Below, piece after piece: positions 18,543-29,037 of a stretch of 58,307 nt of DNA. The position numbers and the translations under genes are program-made. The notes beneath the pieces were generated by a model. That model made no database searches. It was not told where the DNA came from and was given only the letters and a program-made list of their open reading frames with translations. This stretch comes from Vreelandella azerica. GTDB lineage: Bacteria > Pseudomonadota > Gammaproteobacteria > Pseudomonadales > Halomonadaceae. Within the stretch, counting starts at the first letter, position 1. Every line of letters starts with the position of its first letter. The stretch covers positions 1 to 58,307 of the forward strand of contig NZ_JABFHI010000009.1 of the NCBI RefSeq assembly GCF_013112225.1, written 5' to 3'.

Positions 18543-19552
18543 CTATTGACCACTGATCGTCAGGGCCAGCTGCTCAGGGTCAAGCCGTTCAACCTCATAA
18601 GGCAAACTTGCCAGCTCAACACTATGGCCATTGATACTCAGAGGCAGTTGATTGTTGATTGCTTTTGTGTTGATCACTGCCAGAAATTCGCTAGCGCCAT
18701 TTTCATTAACGCAGCTGGTCACAATCTCGCCGACGCTACGGTCGTTGTCATCCTTAACCCCAGTGCCGCTGGATAACGTTTCAGTGCTATTGACACTGCC
18801 ACGCCAGAGGCGCTTTTTCACCTGACCGCGAAAGTGGGCGCGTGCCACCACTTCCTGGCCGGTATAACAGCCTTTCTTGAAGCTGATGCCACCCAGGGCT
18901 TCCCAGTTGATCATCTGGGGCAGGTACTTATCCTGATGTTCGGCGTCAAGCCAGACCAGACCCCGGCGAATATCGGCCAATTGCCAATCGGCAAGCTGGC
19001 CCTTTGTTGGCCAGTTTGCGCTATCTGCCTCAGGGAGGATAAACAGCCATCGATAGCCAGCCTCATCATTTCCGGGGGAAAAGCCAATATACTGCGTTGC
19101 TCAGCGTCACTAACCTGTTGCCAGGGTACGGAGGGCAAGGGCATCTTGAGCGCTTGAGCCATATTTTCAGCATCACCTAGCGCAGCTCCCAATACAGTGA
19201 CGTCTTCACTGGCTGATAAGGTCACCTTATAGAAGGGGGCAAATTTCTGCAGATGCTTCATCAATGGTTCCACCAGGCTGGCGGATAGCAGCATACGCAC
19301 ATGGTCGCTAGCCAAGCGGATCAGCTGACCATTAGAAATCATCCGTCCCTTGGGAGTACAAAAGCAGGTGAGGGGAGCAAAGTGGCTGTCCGCCAGGTTA
19401 ACCTGGGCGCTGGTCTGGCCTTGCAGGAATTGTTCGGCACCGTCACCACGAATATCCAGAATAGCTAGATGAGATAACCTGATACTGGCGCCTGTGGCTT
19501 GCGGCTGAGGCTGCGTACCCGGTGTTGAGCTTGAAGCTGTGGATGCATGCAT
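18543..19552 (-). pseudogene. ygfZ: Folate-binding protein YgfZ, frameshifted
   Basis: Tetrahydrofolate-dependent protein of the GcvT-like fold that helps assemble or repair certain Fe-S clusters. N-terminal part: GDGAEQFLQGQTSAQV then TCFCTPKGRMISN. The frame breaks at about 19009-19010, where one added base continues as GQLADWQLADIRRGL and then MINWEALGGISF. The invariant YgfZ motif KGCYTGQEVVAR, with its essential Cys, is intact in the second part. The ribosome-binding site AAGGAG precedes ATG 19552. The break is probably a base-calling error because both halves are well conserved. Confidence 0.85.
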
Positions 19553-19734
19553 AGCGTGAGCATCTCCTTACTGTGATGAAATAGCAGGCCTTGATCCTGA
19601 CCGTGGATACCCCAACATTACCACGTATGGGCCTTGAGACCCGATTGCAAGCCATTATCAGCGTGCTAGACTCTGGTGCTGTATCAAGCTTGCATAAGCT
19701 TGTTGAATGATAGGTATGCGTAGGGGGAGGACAC

Positions 19735-19935
19735 ATGGCTCAGCAGGTATCATTAGGGTTTAAAGGCGTAGAATCCGTTGAACAGGTGAATCAGATAACA
19801 ACGGCCTTGATGATGGTAGACGGGGTTGAAAGTGCTGAAGTCGGCCAGCATGGCGCTGAAGTTGAAGGGCGCGTAAAGCGCGACAAGCTTATCGCCGCCG
19901 TCAATGCCTTGAAGCTAGGGATCAAGGTATCGTGA
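19735..19935 (+). CDS. HMA-fold small protein lacking metal-binding cysteines
   Basis: A 66-residue protein with GGAGG upstream. The C-terminal half, VDGVESAEVGQHGAEVEGRV then LIAAVNALKLGIKV, closely follows the heavy-metal-associated (CopZ-type) domain. The N-terminal half has GVESVEQVNQI where CopZ-like proteins have the MxCxxC loop, and there is no cysteine in the whole protein. So it should not bind copper in the usual way. It precedes an OsmC-family gene in the same orientation. The HMA fold is inferred by eye. Confidence 0.65.
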   Translation: MAQQVSLGFKGVESVEQVNQITTALMMVDGVESAEVGQHGAEVEGRVKRDKLIAAVNALKLGIKVS

Positions 19936-20002
19936 ACAGCAAAAGCGTCTTGAAAGCAAAAGCGTATTGAAAGGACATTGGCTTACAGAGAAGGAAAACA
20001 CC

Positions 20003-20416
20003 ATGGAAAAGACTATAACAGTGATTACAGAGCGCGATCATCTGCTACGCCACCGGGTTGAACTGAACGGCTTCGAGGATCTCTATGTGGATGTTCCCAA
20101 AGCCTACGGCGGTGAAGAAACGGCGCCAGACCCACACGATTATTTCGACCTGTCGCTAGGTGCCTGTAAGGCGATTACCGCCAAGATGTATGCCGACCGC
20201 AAGGGTTGGCCGCTGGAAGGCATCACAACAAGAGTCAAGCGTGATGACTCACAGGAGCGTAAAGGTTTGTACAAGCTTGAAGTCACGCTGGTCTTTCATG
20301 GTATCAGTGACCCTGAGCAACAGGCGCGGCTCGAAGAAATCAGTGAACGCTGCCCGATTCATCGTCTGATCACCCAGGCCAGTGTTGAAGTGACCACGCG
20401 TTCAGATATTGCCTGA
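20003..20416 (+). CDS. OsmC/YhfA-family peroxiredoxin-like protein
   Basis: OsmC-fold protein of 137 residues, probably a thiol-dependent hydroperoxide reductase. The two cysteines characteristic of the family are present: [20 protein letters not shown] (first) and [11 protein letters not shown] (second). [13 protein letters not shown] shows the usual approach to the first Cys. ATG 20003 is selected because GAAGGA precedes it; the frame is open upstream from 19967. It lies 40 bases before uvrB and may share a transcript with the HMA-like gene. Confidence 0.85.
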   Translation: MEKTITVITERDHLLRHRVELNGFEDLYVDVPKAYGGEETAPDPHDYFDLSLGACKAITAKMYADRKGWPLEGITTRVKRDDSQERKGLYKLEVTLVFHGISDPEQQARLEEISERCPIHRLITQASVEVTTRSDIA

Positions 20417-20454
20417 CCGCTAAGACATCGCGTAAACCCGCTTTAGGAGCCTTG

Positions 20455-22478
20455 ATGAGCAAAGCATTCAGACTGCAGTCCAAATTTTCCCCTGCCGGTG
20501 ACCAACCTACGGCAATCAAGGCGCTGGTAGGCGGGCTGGAAGCCGGTCTTGCTCATCAAACCCTCCTGGGGGTGACCGGTTCTGGCAAAACCTTCACCAT
20601 GGCCAATGTGGTAGAAACCCTGCAGCGGCCAACGATTGTCATGGCGCCCAACAAGACCCTGGCAGCCCAGCTTTACGGCGAGTTCAAGGCGTTCTTCCCC
20701 GATAACGCCGTCGAATACTTTGTCTCCTACTACGATTACTATCAGCCTGAAGCCTATGTGCCGTCTTCAGATACCTTCATCGAAAAGGATGCCTCTATCA
20801 ATGATCATATTGAACAGATGCGCCTTTCCGCGACCAAGGCGCTACTGGAACGCCGCGATGCCCTGATTGTGGTGTCGGTTTCGGCCATTTATGGCCTGGG
20901 CGACCCGGATCAGTATCTCAAGATGCGTCTGCACTTCACTCGCGGTGAACTGATCGACCAGCGTGCCTTTCTGCGCCGTCTCGCTGAACTGCAATACACC
21001 CGTAACGATATGGATTTCCGCCGTGGTACCTACCGGGTGCGCGGCGATGTGATCGATATCTTCCCGGCGGATGCTGAAGAGGAAGCCGTACGGGTTGAAC
21101 TGTTTGACGATGAAATTGATTCCATTCGTCTGTTTGACCCATTGACTGGCGATGTAAGTGGCCAGGTGCCGCGTATGACGATTTACCCCAAATCCCACTA
21201 TGTCACCCCTCGGGAAACCATACTGGGGGCGATTGACGCCATTAAAGCTGAATTGAAAGAGCGTCTTGAGTGGTTACGTAAGCACGACCGCCTGGTAGAG
21301 GCTCAGCGTCTTGAACAGCGTACCCTTTACGATATCGAGATGATGCTGGAACTGGGGTACTGCAACGGTATCGAAAACTACTCGCGTTATCTCTCCGGGC
21401 GAGACCCGGGTCAGGCGCCGCCGACCTTCTTTGATTACCTGCCTGACGATGCCCTGCTGTTTATCGACGAATCCCACGTCAGCGTTCCCCAGGTGGGCGG
21501 CATGTTCAAGGGAGACCGCTCACGCAAGGAAACCCTGGTGGAATATGGTTTCCGTCTGCCGTCGGCGTTGGATAACCGCCCCATGAAGTTTGAGGAATGG
21601 GAAGCCATCAGCCCGCAGACGATCTTTGTATCCGCCACCCCGGACCCTATGAAGCCGAACATGCCGGTCAGGTGGTTGAACAGGTGGTACGCCCGACGGG
21701 GCTGCTGGATCCTGAGATTGAGGTTCGCCCCGCGTCAACCCAGGTAGATGATCTGCTCTCGGAAATCCGCCTGCGTACGGCGGTGGGGGAGCGTGTCCTG
21801 GTTACCGTGCTTACCAAACGCATGGCTGAGGACTTGACTGACTACTTTGATGAGCATGGTATTCGCGTGCGTTACCTGCATTCGGATATTGATACCGTTG
21901 AGCGGGTCGAGATTATCCGCGACCTGCGCCTGGGGAAATTTGATGTTCTGGTGGGGATCAACCTGTTGCGCGAAGGGCTGGATATACCTGAAGTTTCCCT
22001 GGTGGCGATTCTCGACGCTGACAAGGAAGGGTTTCTGCGCGCTGAACGTTCACTGATTCAGACCATCGGCCGTGCGGCGCGTAACGCCCACGGCAAGGCG
22101 ATTCTCTATGGTGACCGGATCACCGATTCCATGCGCAAGGCCATGGATGAAACAGCACGCCGTCGGGAAAAACAGCAGGCGCATAATGAAAAGCACAGCA
22201 TTACGCCAACCACGGTGACCCGTTCGGTGGCGGACATCATGGAAGCCGCTCAGGCGCCCGGCAAGAAATCCAGCCGTCGGCGGGGTAATGAGCGCAAGGT
22301 GGCAGAGCCTGAGGCCGTCTATGAACCCGCCAGTATGCACCCGAACGATGTCGCATCAGCGATCAGCAAGCTGGAAGACGGCATGTTTGAAGCCGCCCAG
22401 AATCTGGATTTCGAAGAAGCGGCCCGTCTGCGTGACCGTCTTCATGAGCTTAAAGAAAAACAGCTGGCGCTGGGGTAA
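20455..22478 (+). pseudogene. uvrB: Excinuclease ABC subunit B, frameshifted
   Basis: DNA-damage verification helicase of nucleotide excision repair. ATG 20455 with AGGAG just upstream. Walker A is in [14 protein letters not shown], the beta-hairpin region is in [16 protein letters not shown], and DESHVSVPQ is the Walker B box. At the C run 21638-21641 the frame slips within the universal SATPGPYE motif (written here as SATPDPMK). One extra C restores [17 protein letters not shown] and the intact C-terminal half with [22 protein letters not shown] and the UvrC-binding UVR motif ([22 protein letters not shown] region). Such full conservation around the break argues strongly for a sequencing error. 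No LexA box is visible upstream. Confidence 0.92.
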
Positions 22479-22480
22479 AC

Positions 22481-23308
22481 ATGCCGGAAGGTCCTGAAAT
22501 TCGCCGAGCTGCTGATCGTATCGAAAAGCAGCTGACTAAGGGCATCATTGATGATGCCTGGTTTGCCTTTGATGAGCTTAAAGAGTACCCGCCTAAACTG
22601 ATTGGCCAACAGGTCGAACGGGTCGAGACCCGTGGCAAGGCCATGCTGGTGCGTTTTTCGGATCAGCATGTTCTTTATTCCCATAACCAGCTTTATGGCG
22701 TATGGAAGTGCCATATGGCAGATAAAGAGCCGGCTACGCGTCGTTCACTGCGCGCCCGTCTTGTGGTTAATGGGCGCGCGGCCAGTCTGTATAGCGCTTC
22801 GGATATCAGCATGTGGCCCGCAGACCGCCTGGAGGAACATCCTTTTCTGGCCAGACTCGGCCCTGATTTGCTGTCACAATCGGTGGGTGAAGAGCACATC
22901 GCCCAGCGCCTGAAGGAGCCGCCATTTTATCGGCGTGGGCTGGGTGGCTTATTGCTGGATCAAGGGTTTGTGGCTGGTTTGGGCAACTATCTACGCAGTG
23001 AGGTGTTGTTCTTTGCCGGCTTGTCGCCTCGTCAGCGACCCTGTGATCTGAGTGAAGAAGAGCGGCGGCGCCTGGCGCATTACATACTGGCACTTACCCG
23101 GCAGGCTTATCGCACGGCAGGTGTTACCAACTGCCCTGAGTGGGTAGACAAGGCAAAAAGCAGGGGCGAGTCGCGTCGTCAGTGGCGCTTCAGTGTTTTT
23201 GAACGCGAAGGCCTGCCTTGTCATCGTTGCGCTACATCGATAGAAAAAGTCAACATTGCTTCCCGCAGGCTATATTTCTGCTCACATTGCCAATCCTTAT
23301 CTGTGTAA
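22481..23308 (+). CDS. nei: Endonuclease VIII (Nei), DNA glycosylase/AP lyase
   Basis: Removes oxidised pyrimidines and nicks the resulting abasic site. The catalytic N-terminus MPEGPEI (Pro2 nucleophile, Glu3) is present. The helix-two-turn-helix is at LLLDQGFVAGLGNYLRSEVLF, and a C-terminal zinc finger has two CxxC pairs, CHRC and CSHC (residues about 250-271). Length (275) is typical of Nei. It starts 2 bases after the uvrB stop, so excision repair and base excision repair genes are coupled here. Confidence 0.93.
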   Translation: MPEGPEIRRAADRIEKQLTKGIIDDAWFAFDELKEYPPKLIGQQVERVETRGKAMLVRFSDQHVLYSHNQLYGVWKCHMADKEPATRRSLRARLVVNGRAASLYSASDISMWPADRLEEHPFLARLGPDLLSQSVGEEHIAQRLKEPPFYRRGLGGLLLDQGFVAGLGNYLRSEVLFFAGLSPRQRPCDLSEEERRRLAHYILALTRQAYRTAGVTNCPEWVDKAKSRGESRRQWRFSVFEREGLPCHRCATSIEKVNIASRRLYFCSHCQSLSV

Positions 23309-23534
23309 TAATTTTATACCGTTATCTTTTTTACAAAACAAAATATCAATCAAACTAAAGCACCAACAGCAGGTAAATTAAGCAGACTGCCCGTCACCGA
23401 TAGATGGGGTATACTTGCCACCACAAAATGACCGTGTGGCTTATTAAAACGATTATCAAAAGCGTGGCGTGATCGCCGTCTGAACGACGTATCTATGCCT
23501 GCATGTGATAACCAGATACCGGGGAGTAACTTAA

Positions 23535-25040
23535 ATGACCGTGATTCGCCAGGACGATGTAATTCAAAGCGTTGCCGACGCTCTTCAATATATTTCCTAC
23601 TATCATCCGAAAGACTTCATTGATGCTATGGCGCAGGCCTATGAGCGTGAAGAAAACCCGGCTGCCAAGGATGCCATCGCCCAGATACTGATCAATTCCC
23701 GGATGTGTGCCACAGGTCATCGGCCTATCTGCCAGGACACCGGCATTGTGACCGTTTTTGTTCACGTTGGTATGAAGGTTCAGTGGGATGCCGACATGAG
23801 CCTTGACGATATGGTCAATGAAGGGGTTAGGCGCGCCTACTTGCTGCCGGATAACATTCTACGCGCTTCTGTATTAGCCGATCCTGATGGTAAGCGCGAA
23901 AACACCAAGGACAATACGCCAGCGATTATTCATCACAAGCTTGTGCCTGGTGATAAAGTGGAAATTCATGTAGCGGCCAAGGGCGGCGGCAGCGAGGCAA
24001 AGTCCAAGTTTGCCATGTTGAACCCTTCAGACAGCGTGGTGGACTGGGTGCTTGAGCAGTTGCCCAAGATGGGGGCCGGCTGGTGCCCGCCGGGTATGCT
24101 CGGTATCGGTATTGGAGGGACTGCTGAAAAGGCCATGGAAATTGCCAAGGAAGCCTTGCTGGACCCGATTGACATTCAGGAGCTACAGGCTCGGGGTGCC
24201 TCGAACCGCGCCGAAGAGCTGCGTCTTGAGCTGTTTGAAAAGGTCAACCAGTCCGGAATTGGTGCGCAGGGGCTTGGTGGTTTGACGACGGTGCTGGATA
24301 TCAAGGTCAAGGATTATCCCACCCATGCAGCCAACAAGCCGGTAGCCATTATTCCTAATTGTGCTGCTACCCGGCATGCGCATTTTACCCTTGATGGTTC
24401 TGGTCCGGTGGCACTGGCGCCGCCTAAGCTTGAAGACTGGCCGGAAATCACCCGTGAAATGGGCGATAACGTCAAGCGGGTCAACCTCGACACCATCACC
24501 CGTGAAGAAGTCAAAACCTGGCAGCCAGGTGATACGCTATTGCTTAATGGCAAGCTGCTGACAGGCCGGGATGCCGCCCATAAGCGGATGGTGGACATGA
24601 TTGCCAAGGGCGAGCCGCTGCCGGTGGATATGAAAGGGCGCTTTATTTACTACGTTGGCCCCGTCGACCCGATCGGTGATGAAGTGGTTGGTCCGGCCGG
24701 CCCGACAACTGCAACGCGTATGGATAAATTCACCCGTACCATGCTGGAAGAAACCGGGTTGCTAGGCATGGTGGGTAAAGCAGAACGCGGCCTGGCGGCC
24801 ATTGAGGCCATCCGTGACAATGAAGCGGTGTATCTGATGGCGGTGGGCGGCTCGGCTTATCTGGTGGCCCAGGCCATCAAGAAATCCCGCGTGGTCGGTT
24901 TCAAGGATCTGGGGATGGAAGCCATTTACGAGTTTGAAGTGGAAGATATGCCGGTCACAGTGGCAGTTGATTCCCAGGGTACCTCGGTACACCAGACGGG
25001 GCCTGCCAAGTGGAAAGAGATTATTGCTGAAAAAGCCTGA
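23535..25040 (+). CDS. fumA: Class I fumarate hydratase (4Fe-4S)
   Basis: Iron-sulfur fumarase of the TCA cycle, 501 residues, one chain with alpha- and beta-type parts. Conserved elements: ICQDTGIVTVFV with one cluster cysteine, PAAKGGGSE-type AAKGGGSEAKSKF, MLGIGIGGTAEKAM, NCAATRHAHFTLDGSGP with another cysteine region, and C-terminal PTTATRMDKF. GGGGAG ribosome-binding site. It stands alone between nei and a strong terminator. FumA and FumB cannot be told apart from sequence alone. Confidence 0.93.
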   Translation: MTVIRQDDVIQSVADALQYISYYHPKDFIDAMAQAYEREENPAAKDAIAQILINSRMCATGHRPICQDTGIVTVFVHVGMKVQWDADMSLDDMVNEGVRRAYLLPDNILRASVLADPDGKRENTKDNTPAIIHHKLVPGDKVEIHVAAKGGGSEAKSKFAMLNPSDSVVDWVLEQLPKMGAGWCPPGMLGIGIGGTAEKAMEIAKEALLDPIDIQELQARGASNRAEELRLELFEKVNQSGIGAQGLGGLTTVLDIKVKDYPTHAANKPVAIIPNCAATRHAHFTLDGSGPVALAPPKLEDWPEITREMGDNVKRVNLDTITREEVKTWQPGDTLLLNGKLLTGRDAAHKRMVDMIAKGEPLPVDMKGRFIYYVGPVDPIGDEVVGPAGPTTATRMDKFTRTMLEETGLLGMVGKAERGLAAIEAIRDNEAVYLMAVGGSAYLVAQAIKKSRVVGFKDLGMEAIYEFEVEDMPVTVAVDSQGTSVHQTGPAKWKEIIAEKA

Positions 25041-25094
25041 TATCGTTGATTTGATATCCATGGCAAGCACTTTGCTCATTAAACGCGCTACTAT

Positions 25095-25122
25095 CGGGCT
25101 CCGAATGTCGGGGCCCGTTTTT
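25095..25122 (+). terminator. Rho-independent terminator after fumarase
   Basis: Ten-base stem CGGGCTCCGA/TCGGGGCCCG (one T-G pair) with an ATG loop, followed by TTTTT. It lies 55 bases after the fumarase stop. Confidence 0.88.
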
Positions 25123-25225
25123 ATATATAAATTAAATAGCCAGCTCCGATTGACAAGTAAAACCTTGCCTTGAGCTGTTATAATAGCGTTTGATTTTTTG
25201 CCAATCGCACGTCAATGGAGTTGTT

Positions 25226-26643
25226 ATGACCTCCTGGTTATGGGGAACGGGCCTGCTGTTGATACACCTTTTAGGTATTGTGTCGGCGGTTATGGCGCTT
25301 ATGTCCAGTCGAACGTCCCAGGGGGCCATTGCCTGGATCATTTCCTTATTAACCTTTCCCTATGTTGCCGTGCCTGCTTACTGGTTTTTCGGTCGACCAC
25401 GTTTTTATGGCTATGTATCGGCCAGGGGAGAGCGTGATAGCGTCTTGCGCCAGATGCTTAACCGCTATCGGTCCAATATGCTGCCTTACTGTTCGCCCTC
25501 GCTGACGGCGGATATTCAGGCAGTAGAGCAGTTGGCCATGATGCCGCTGACGCAGCAGAATCACGCGGAATTGCTGATTGATGGCAAAGAAACCTTTGAA
25601 AGCCTGTTTGCCGGAATTGATCGGGCAAAGCACTACGTGCTGATCCAGTTCTTTATTGTTCGCAATGATGTGCTAGGGCGGCGGCTGCAACACCATCTGG
25701 AACTGGCGGCCAAGCGCGGTGTTCGGGTGTATTTTCTATATGATGAAGTGGGCAGCCGAAAGTTGGATGAAGGGTATCTTAAGGATCTGTCCAATGTTGG
25801 TGTCAAGGTCAGTGCTTTCCGCTCATCACGCGGTTTCAAGCATCCTTTCCAACTAAACTTTCGTAATCATCGCAAGGTGTTAGTGGTGGATGGTGAGCAG
25901 GGCTGGCTGGGTGGCTTCAACGTAGGGGTGGAATATCTTGGAGAATCCAGCCGTCATGGGCCTTGGCGCGATACTCATCTAATGCTGGAAGGCCCGAGTG
26001 TGCTGGGGCTTCAGGAAGCCTTCTGGGAGGATTGGCACTGGGCGACAGGGGAGGTGATCAATCTACAGTGGCAGCCCATTGCCATGCCTGCCCCCAGTCA
26101 TGATGTCGTTATTGTGCCTTCTGGTCCCGCAGATCGGTTAGATACAGCAAGCCTGCTTGTTCAGAGTCTGATCCATAGCGCCAACGAGAAATTATGGGTG
26201 ACAAGCCCCTATTTTGTACCTGATCAAGGTGTCCAGGACGCTTTACGGTTGGCCGCAATGCGCGGTGTAGACGTACGGGTAATGATCCCTGAGCGCCCAG
26301 ACCACTTGCTGGTATTTCTATCCGCATTTTCATTTCTGCCGGATATGTTAAGAGCGGGTGTTAAAATATACCGTTATCTTCCTGGTTTTCTACACCAAAA
26401 ACAATACTCATCGACAAGAGCGCAGCTACCATCGGAACCATCAATCTGGATAATCGATCGTTCAGACTCAACTTTGAAATAACGGCTTTTATTCCTAGCA
26501 CCGAGTTTGCGACTCAGGTGAGATTAATGCTTGAAGAGGATTTTGCCCAATGCCGTCGTGTGTCACTGGACGAAATTCAGCAGCGGCCTTTATGGAAAAA
26601 AGTCATTTCACGAGCGGCCTATTTAATGTCACCTATACAATAA
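25226..26643 (+). pseudogene. cls: Cardiolipin synthase, frameshifted
   Basis: Phospholipase-D-superfamily enzyme making cardiolipin in the inner membrane. The start at ATG 25226 (GGAG upstream) gives two N-terminal membrane helices, then an N-terminal cytoplasmic domain and two HKD motifs. The first is NHRKVLVVDGEQGWLGGFN. The second begins LHQK but is cut by a frame break in the A run 26397-26401; one added A gives TILIDKSAATIGTINLDNRS and the family C-terminus through PLWKK to 26643. As written translation would run on in the wrong frame to 26482. This is a probable base-calling error. Cardiolipin fits a salt-stressed membrane. Confidence 0.87.
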
Positions 26644-26758
26644 ATGCTTAATAGCGTGGGTCATTTACATGGAAAGCATCTGTTAAGCATGGTGGCCTGT
26701 CAGCTTTAGCGTTATTCATTATTATCGCAACACCCGTCATTTTTATAAGGAGTCTAGG

Positions 26759-27979
26759 GTGAATTTGGAAACCAAGTGGTTGGAAGATTTTGTCGCCCTG
26801 GCCAATACTCGCAGCTTTTCCGCATCAGCACGTCAACGCCATGTCACCCAGCCTGCCTTTAGCCGCCGGATTCGAGCACTCGAGCAGGCTGTGGACGTTA
26901 CTCTGGTAGACCGTTCAACGACACCGGTTGGATTGACCTCAGAAGGGCAGCTGTTCCTGATCACAGCGCGCAACCTTGTTGAGCAGCTGAATGAATCACT
27001 GAGCCATCTGCGCGGATTGTCCATTGCCAATGAAGCGCTGGATATAGTGGCTGCTCATTCACTAGCGCTGAGTTTTTTCCCGCCCTGGATTTCCAGGTTG
27101 CAGAAAGGCCTTGGTGAGTTGCCAACCCGCTTGGTAGCCATGAACGTAGGTGAAGCGATACACGTACTGCGAGAGGGCAACTGCGATCTGATGTTGGCCT
27201 ACTACGACCCTTTTGCCACCATGCAATTAGATGCTGAAGTGTTTCCATCTTTCTCGATTGGCAAAGTCAAAATGTTGCCCGTTTCCATGGCAGATAGGCA
27301 AGGTAACCCGCTATTCTCACTGCAAACGGATACGTCCATACCCTATCTGGCTTATACCCAGGGCGCCTTTCTGGGTCGCAGTGTGCGGATGCTGCTGAAA
27401 AATGATCCGCTACGTCTGAAATTACGCACCGTTTATGAAACCGCTATGGCAGAAGGCCTGAAAGGGATGGTGCTCCAGGGCGTAGGAGTGGCCTGGATAC
27501 CTGACTTCTGCATTCGCGAAGAATTAAAGAAAGGCACTCTGGTGCGTGCAGGCGATGAAAGCTGGGATATCCCGCTGGAAATACGCCTTTACCGGTGCTC
27601 ATTGGTGCACAAGCCGGGGGTTGAACGCCTATGGCGGCAAATGATGAAACTCCCCGTGACTTTCTTGAAGCCTAAACGCAAAGGACAACTCGTAAAGCTG
27701 ATACTATCCACTGGTGCCAAAATTAGCCGGCAGCCCCAGAAAGTTCTGAATGATAAAAAAATGATCTTCAAACAAGCTGTCCGGCTCAAGATCGGCCAGC
27801 GCTATCCAACGTGCATGGTCTCCGCCTTTGACAGGTTTGAGCCGCGGCAACTGCTGATCTGGGCGCAAGGCAAAATAAAACGCTTCTGCCAGTGTTCTTC
27901 CTCGCCAGCTGCGGTGTGGTTCGTCAAACAGGCGCTGACCACGCAGCGAACCTTTCAATACCGGCTCAGGCACTTTTAG
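26759..27979 (+). CDS. HypT-like LysR-family regulator, overlong at the 3' end
   Basis: LysR regulator most like E. coli HypT (YjiE), the hypochlorite-responsive factor: LETKWLEDFVALANTRSFS, then HVTQPAFSRRIRALEQAV in the helix-turn-helix, and a family-typical AHSLALSFFP in the effector domain. GTG start with AAGGAG upstream. Family members end near residue 300, but this frame runs to 406 and its last 276 bases are antisense to nadM. The extra C-terminal part has no regulator-like features and probably comes from a missed base that removed the normal stop near 27.67 kb. The regulatory domain otherwise looks complete. Confidence 0.8.
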   Translation: MNLETKWLEDFVALANTRSFSASARQRHVTQPAFSRRIRALEQAVDVTLVDRSTTPVGLTSEGQLFLITARNLVEQLNESLSHLRGLSIANEALDIVAAHSLALSFFPPWISRLQKGLGELPTRLVAMNVGEAIHVLREGNCDLMLAYYDPFATMQLDAEVFPSFSIGKVKMLPVSMADRQGNPLFSLQTDTSIPYLAYTQGAFLGRSVRMLLKNDPLRLKLRTVYETAMAEGLKGMVLQGVGVAWIPDFCIREELKKGTLVRAGDESWDIPLEIRLYRCSLVHKPGVERLWRQMMKLPVTFLKPKRKGQLVKLILSTGAKISRQPQKVLNDKKMIFKQAVRLKIGQRYPTCMVSAFDRFEPRQLLIWAQGKIKRFCQCSSSPAAVWFVKQALTTQRTFQYRLRHF

Positions 27980-28813
27980 ACGAATGCGTTCGCGCAACTC
28001 GCGCAGGCAGGCATCCAGTAAACGCTCATGAGAATTGATAAAACCACCAGGCAGCGCATAAAGCCCTTTGCCCGGTGCTGCTTTACGGCGAACAAGTAAT
28101 ACGTGCCCGGATTGAACGACCACTGCGTTCACCGTCACAAAAATAGGCGGATAGGGCGCTTCCGCCCAAGCTTTCCGGTATTGATCAAGCAGTTGCTGTT
28201 CCTCAATCAGGCGCAGATAGGCTTCTTCCTGACAAAACTGCTGAACGTATTCAATCACCCCAGGTGGCAAGTCATGAAAGGCACCGGTGCTGAGATAATC
28301 ATTACTTGAGCCTTGAGAGCGAAACAGGCGCTCACGGATCTGGCTGGCTGAAATGCCTTCCACCACGGGTACACTGACAGACTCCCACTGCGGAAACAGT
28401 GAAAGATAATAACTGGACTGGCCACGACTGGCACCAATCAGGCCGATTTTTGCTAGCTTGCCATTTTCAGGAACGGTAAGATCACGTACACGCCTTTGTA
28501 CGTCGCGTACCCAGACATCATCGTTATAGAGTGCATCCAGCAAAGGAGTAATCTCAAGGCGCTGATTCTCTTCATCGTCAAAACTAGAGGTCAGCATCTT
28601 CTGGCGGTCGTTGAACTGCCAGGGGTTTCGCAATGAGCGTGCCTGCCAAGCCGACCCCACCAGTACGATGACCTGACGCGCCTGTTTTAATGCCTCGCGA
28701 ATGACGGCCACATGCCCTAGGTGAGGTGGCTGAAAACGGCCAATAAATACCAGGCAGTCGAACTCATAGCCTTTATTTGCAGCAGGGTGTTCAAGTGTTT
28801 GAACGCTGGGCAT
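27704..28813 (-). CDS. Bifunctional NMN adenylyltransferase/Nudix hydrolase (NadM-Nudix)
   Basis: NAD-metabolism enzyme with two domains. The N-terminal nucleotidyltransferase has GRFQPPHLGHV (HxGH motif) and, near residue 170, the ISASQIR loop (the ISSTxxR motif of NadM). The C-terminal Nudix domain has GGFINSHERLL then RELRERIRL; the second Glu of the REXXEE box is replaced by Arg, which may weaken ADP-ribose hydrolysis. ATG 28813 (GGAG upstream) is preferred to TTG 28825. It is convergent with and overlaps the HypT-like gene. Confidence 0.9.
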   Translation of the reverse strand: MPSVQTLEHPAANKGYEFDCLVFIGRFQPPHLGHVAVIREALKQARQVIVLVGSAWQARSLRNPWQFNDRQKMLTSSFDDEENQRLEITPLLDALYNDDVWVRDVQRRVRDLTVPENGKLAKIGLIGASRGQSSYYLSLFPQWESVSVPVVEGISASQIRERLFRSQGSSNDYLSTGAFHDLPPGVIEYVQQFCQEEAYLRLIEEQQLLDQYRKAWAEAPYPPIFVTVNAVVVQSGHVLLVRRKAAPGKGLYALPGGFINSHERLLDACLRELRERIRLKVPEPVLKGSLRGQRLFDEPHRSWRGRTLAEAFYFALRPDQQLPRLKPVKGGDHARWIALADLEPDSLFEDHFFIIQNFLGLPANFGTSG

Positions 28814-29037
28814 TGATGGCTCCAAAAGGTAAAGAGTTTGGCTGACATTACGCTGTTTAGCTGAGTTGCCATTATGGCAGTGAACCGGGCTAACGCAATT
28901 GGCTAACAGCCTGATAAGCGAATTTTATTCAGGTATGTTAACAACAATTCTTGATAAAACCATGACTGTTTGGTAGATCGGGCGTTAACCTTCGCCAAGT
29001 CGAAAAATAGTCAGTTAAATGCTACAAGGAAGATAAA

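Noticed and set aside
20455..22478. Programmed frameshift in uvrB
   Set aside because: The break is at a plain C run in the middle of the universal SATPGPYE motif, with no slippery site or stimulator, and UvrB is not known to use one. The same error type recurs in many genes here.
25150..25184. TTGACA and TATAAT before cls as a promoter
   Set aside because: The spacer is 23 bases, too long for a sigma-70 promoter, and no better -35 fits the TATAAT.
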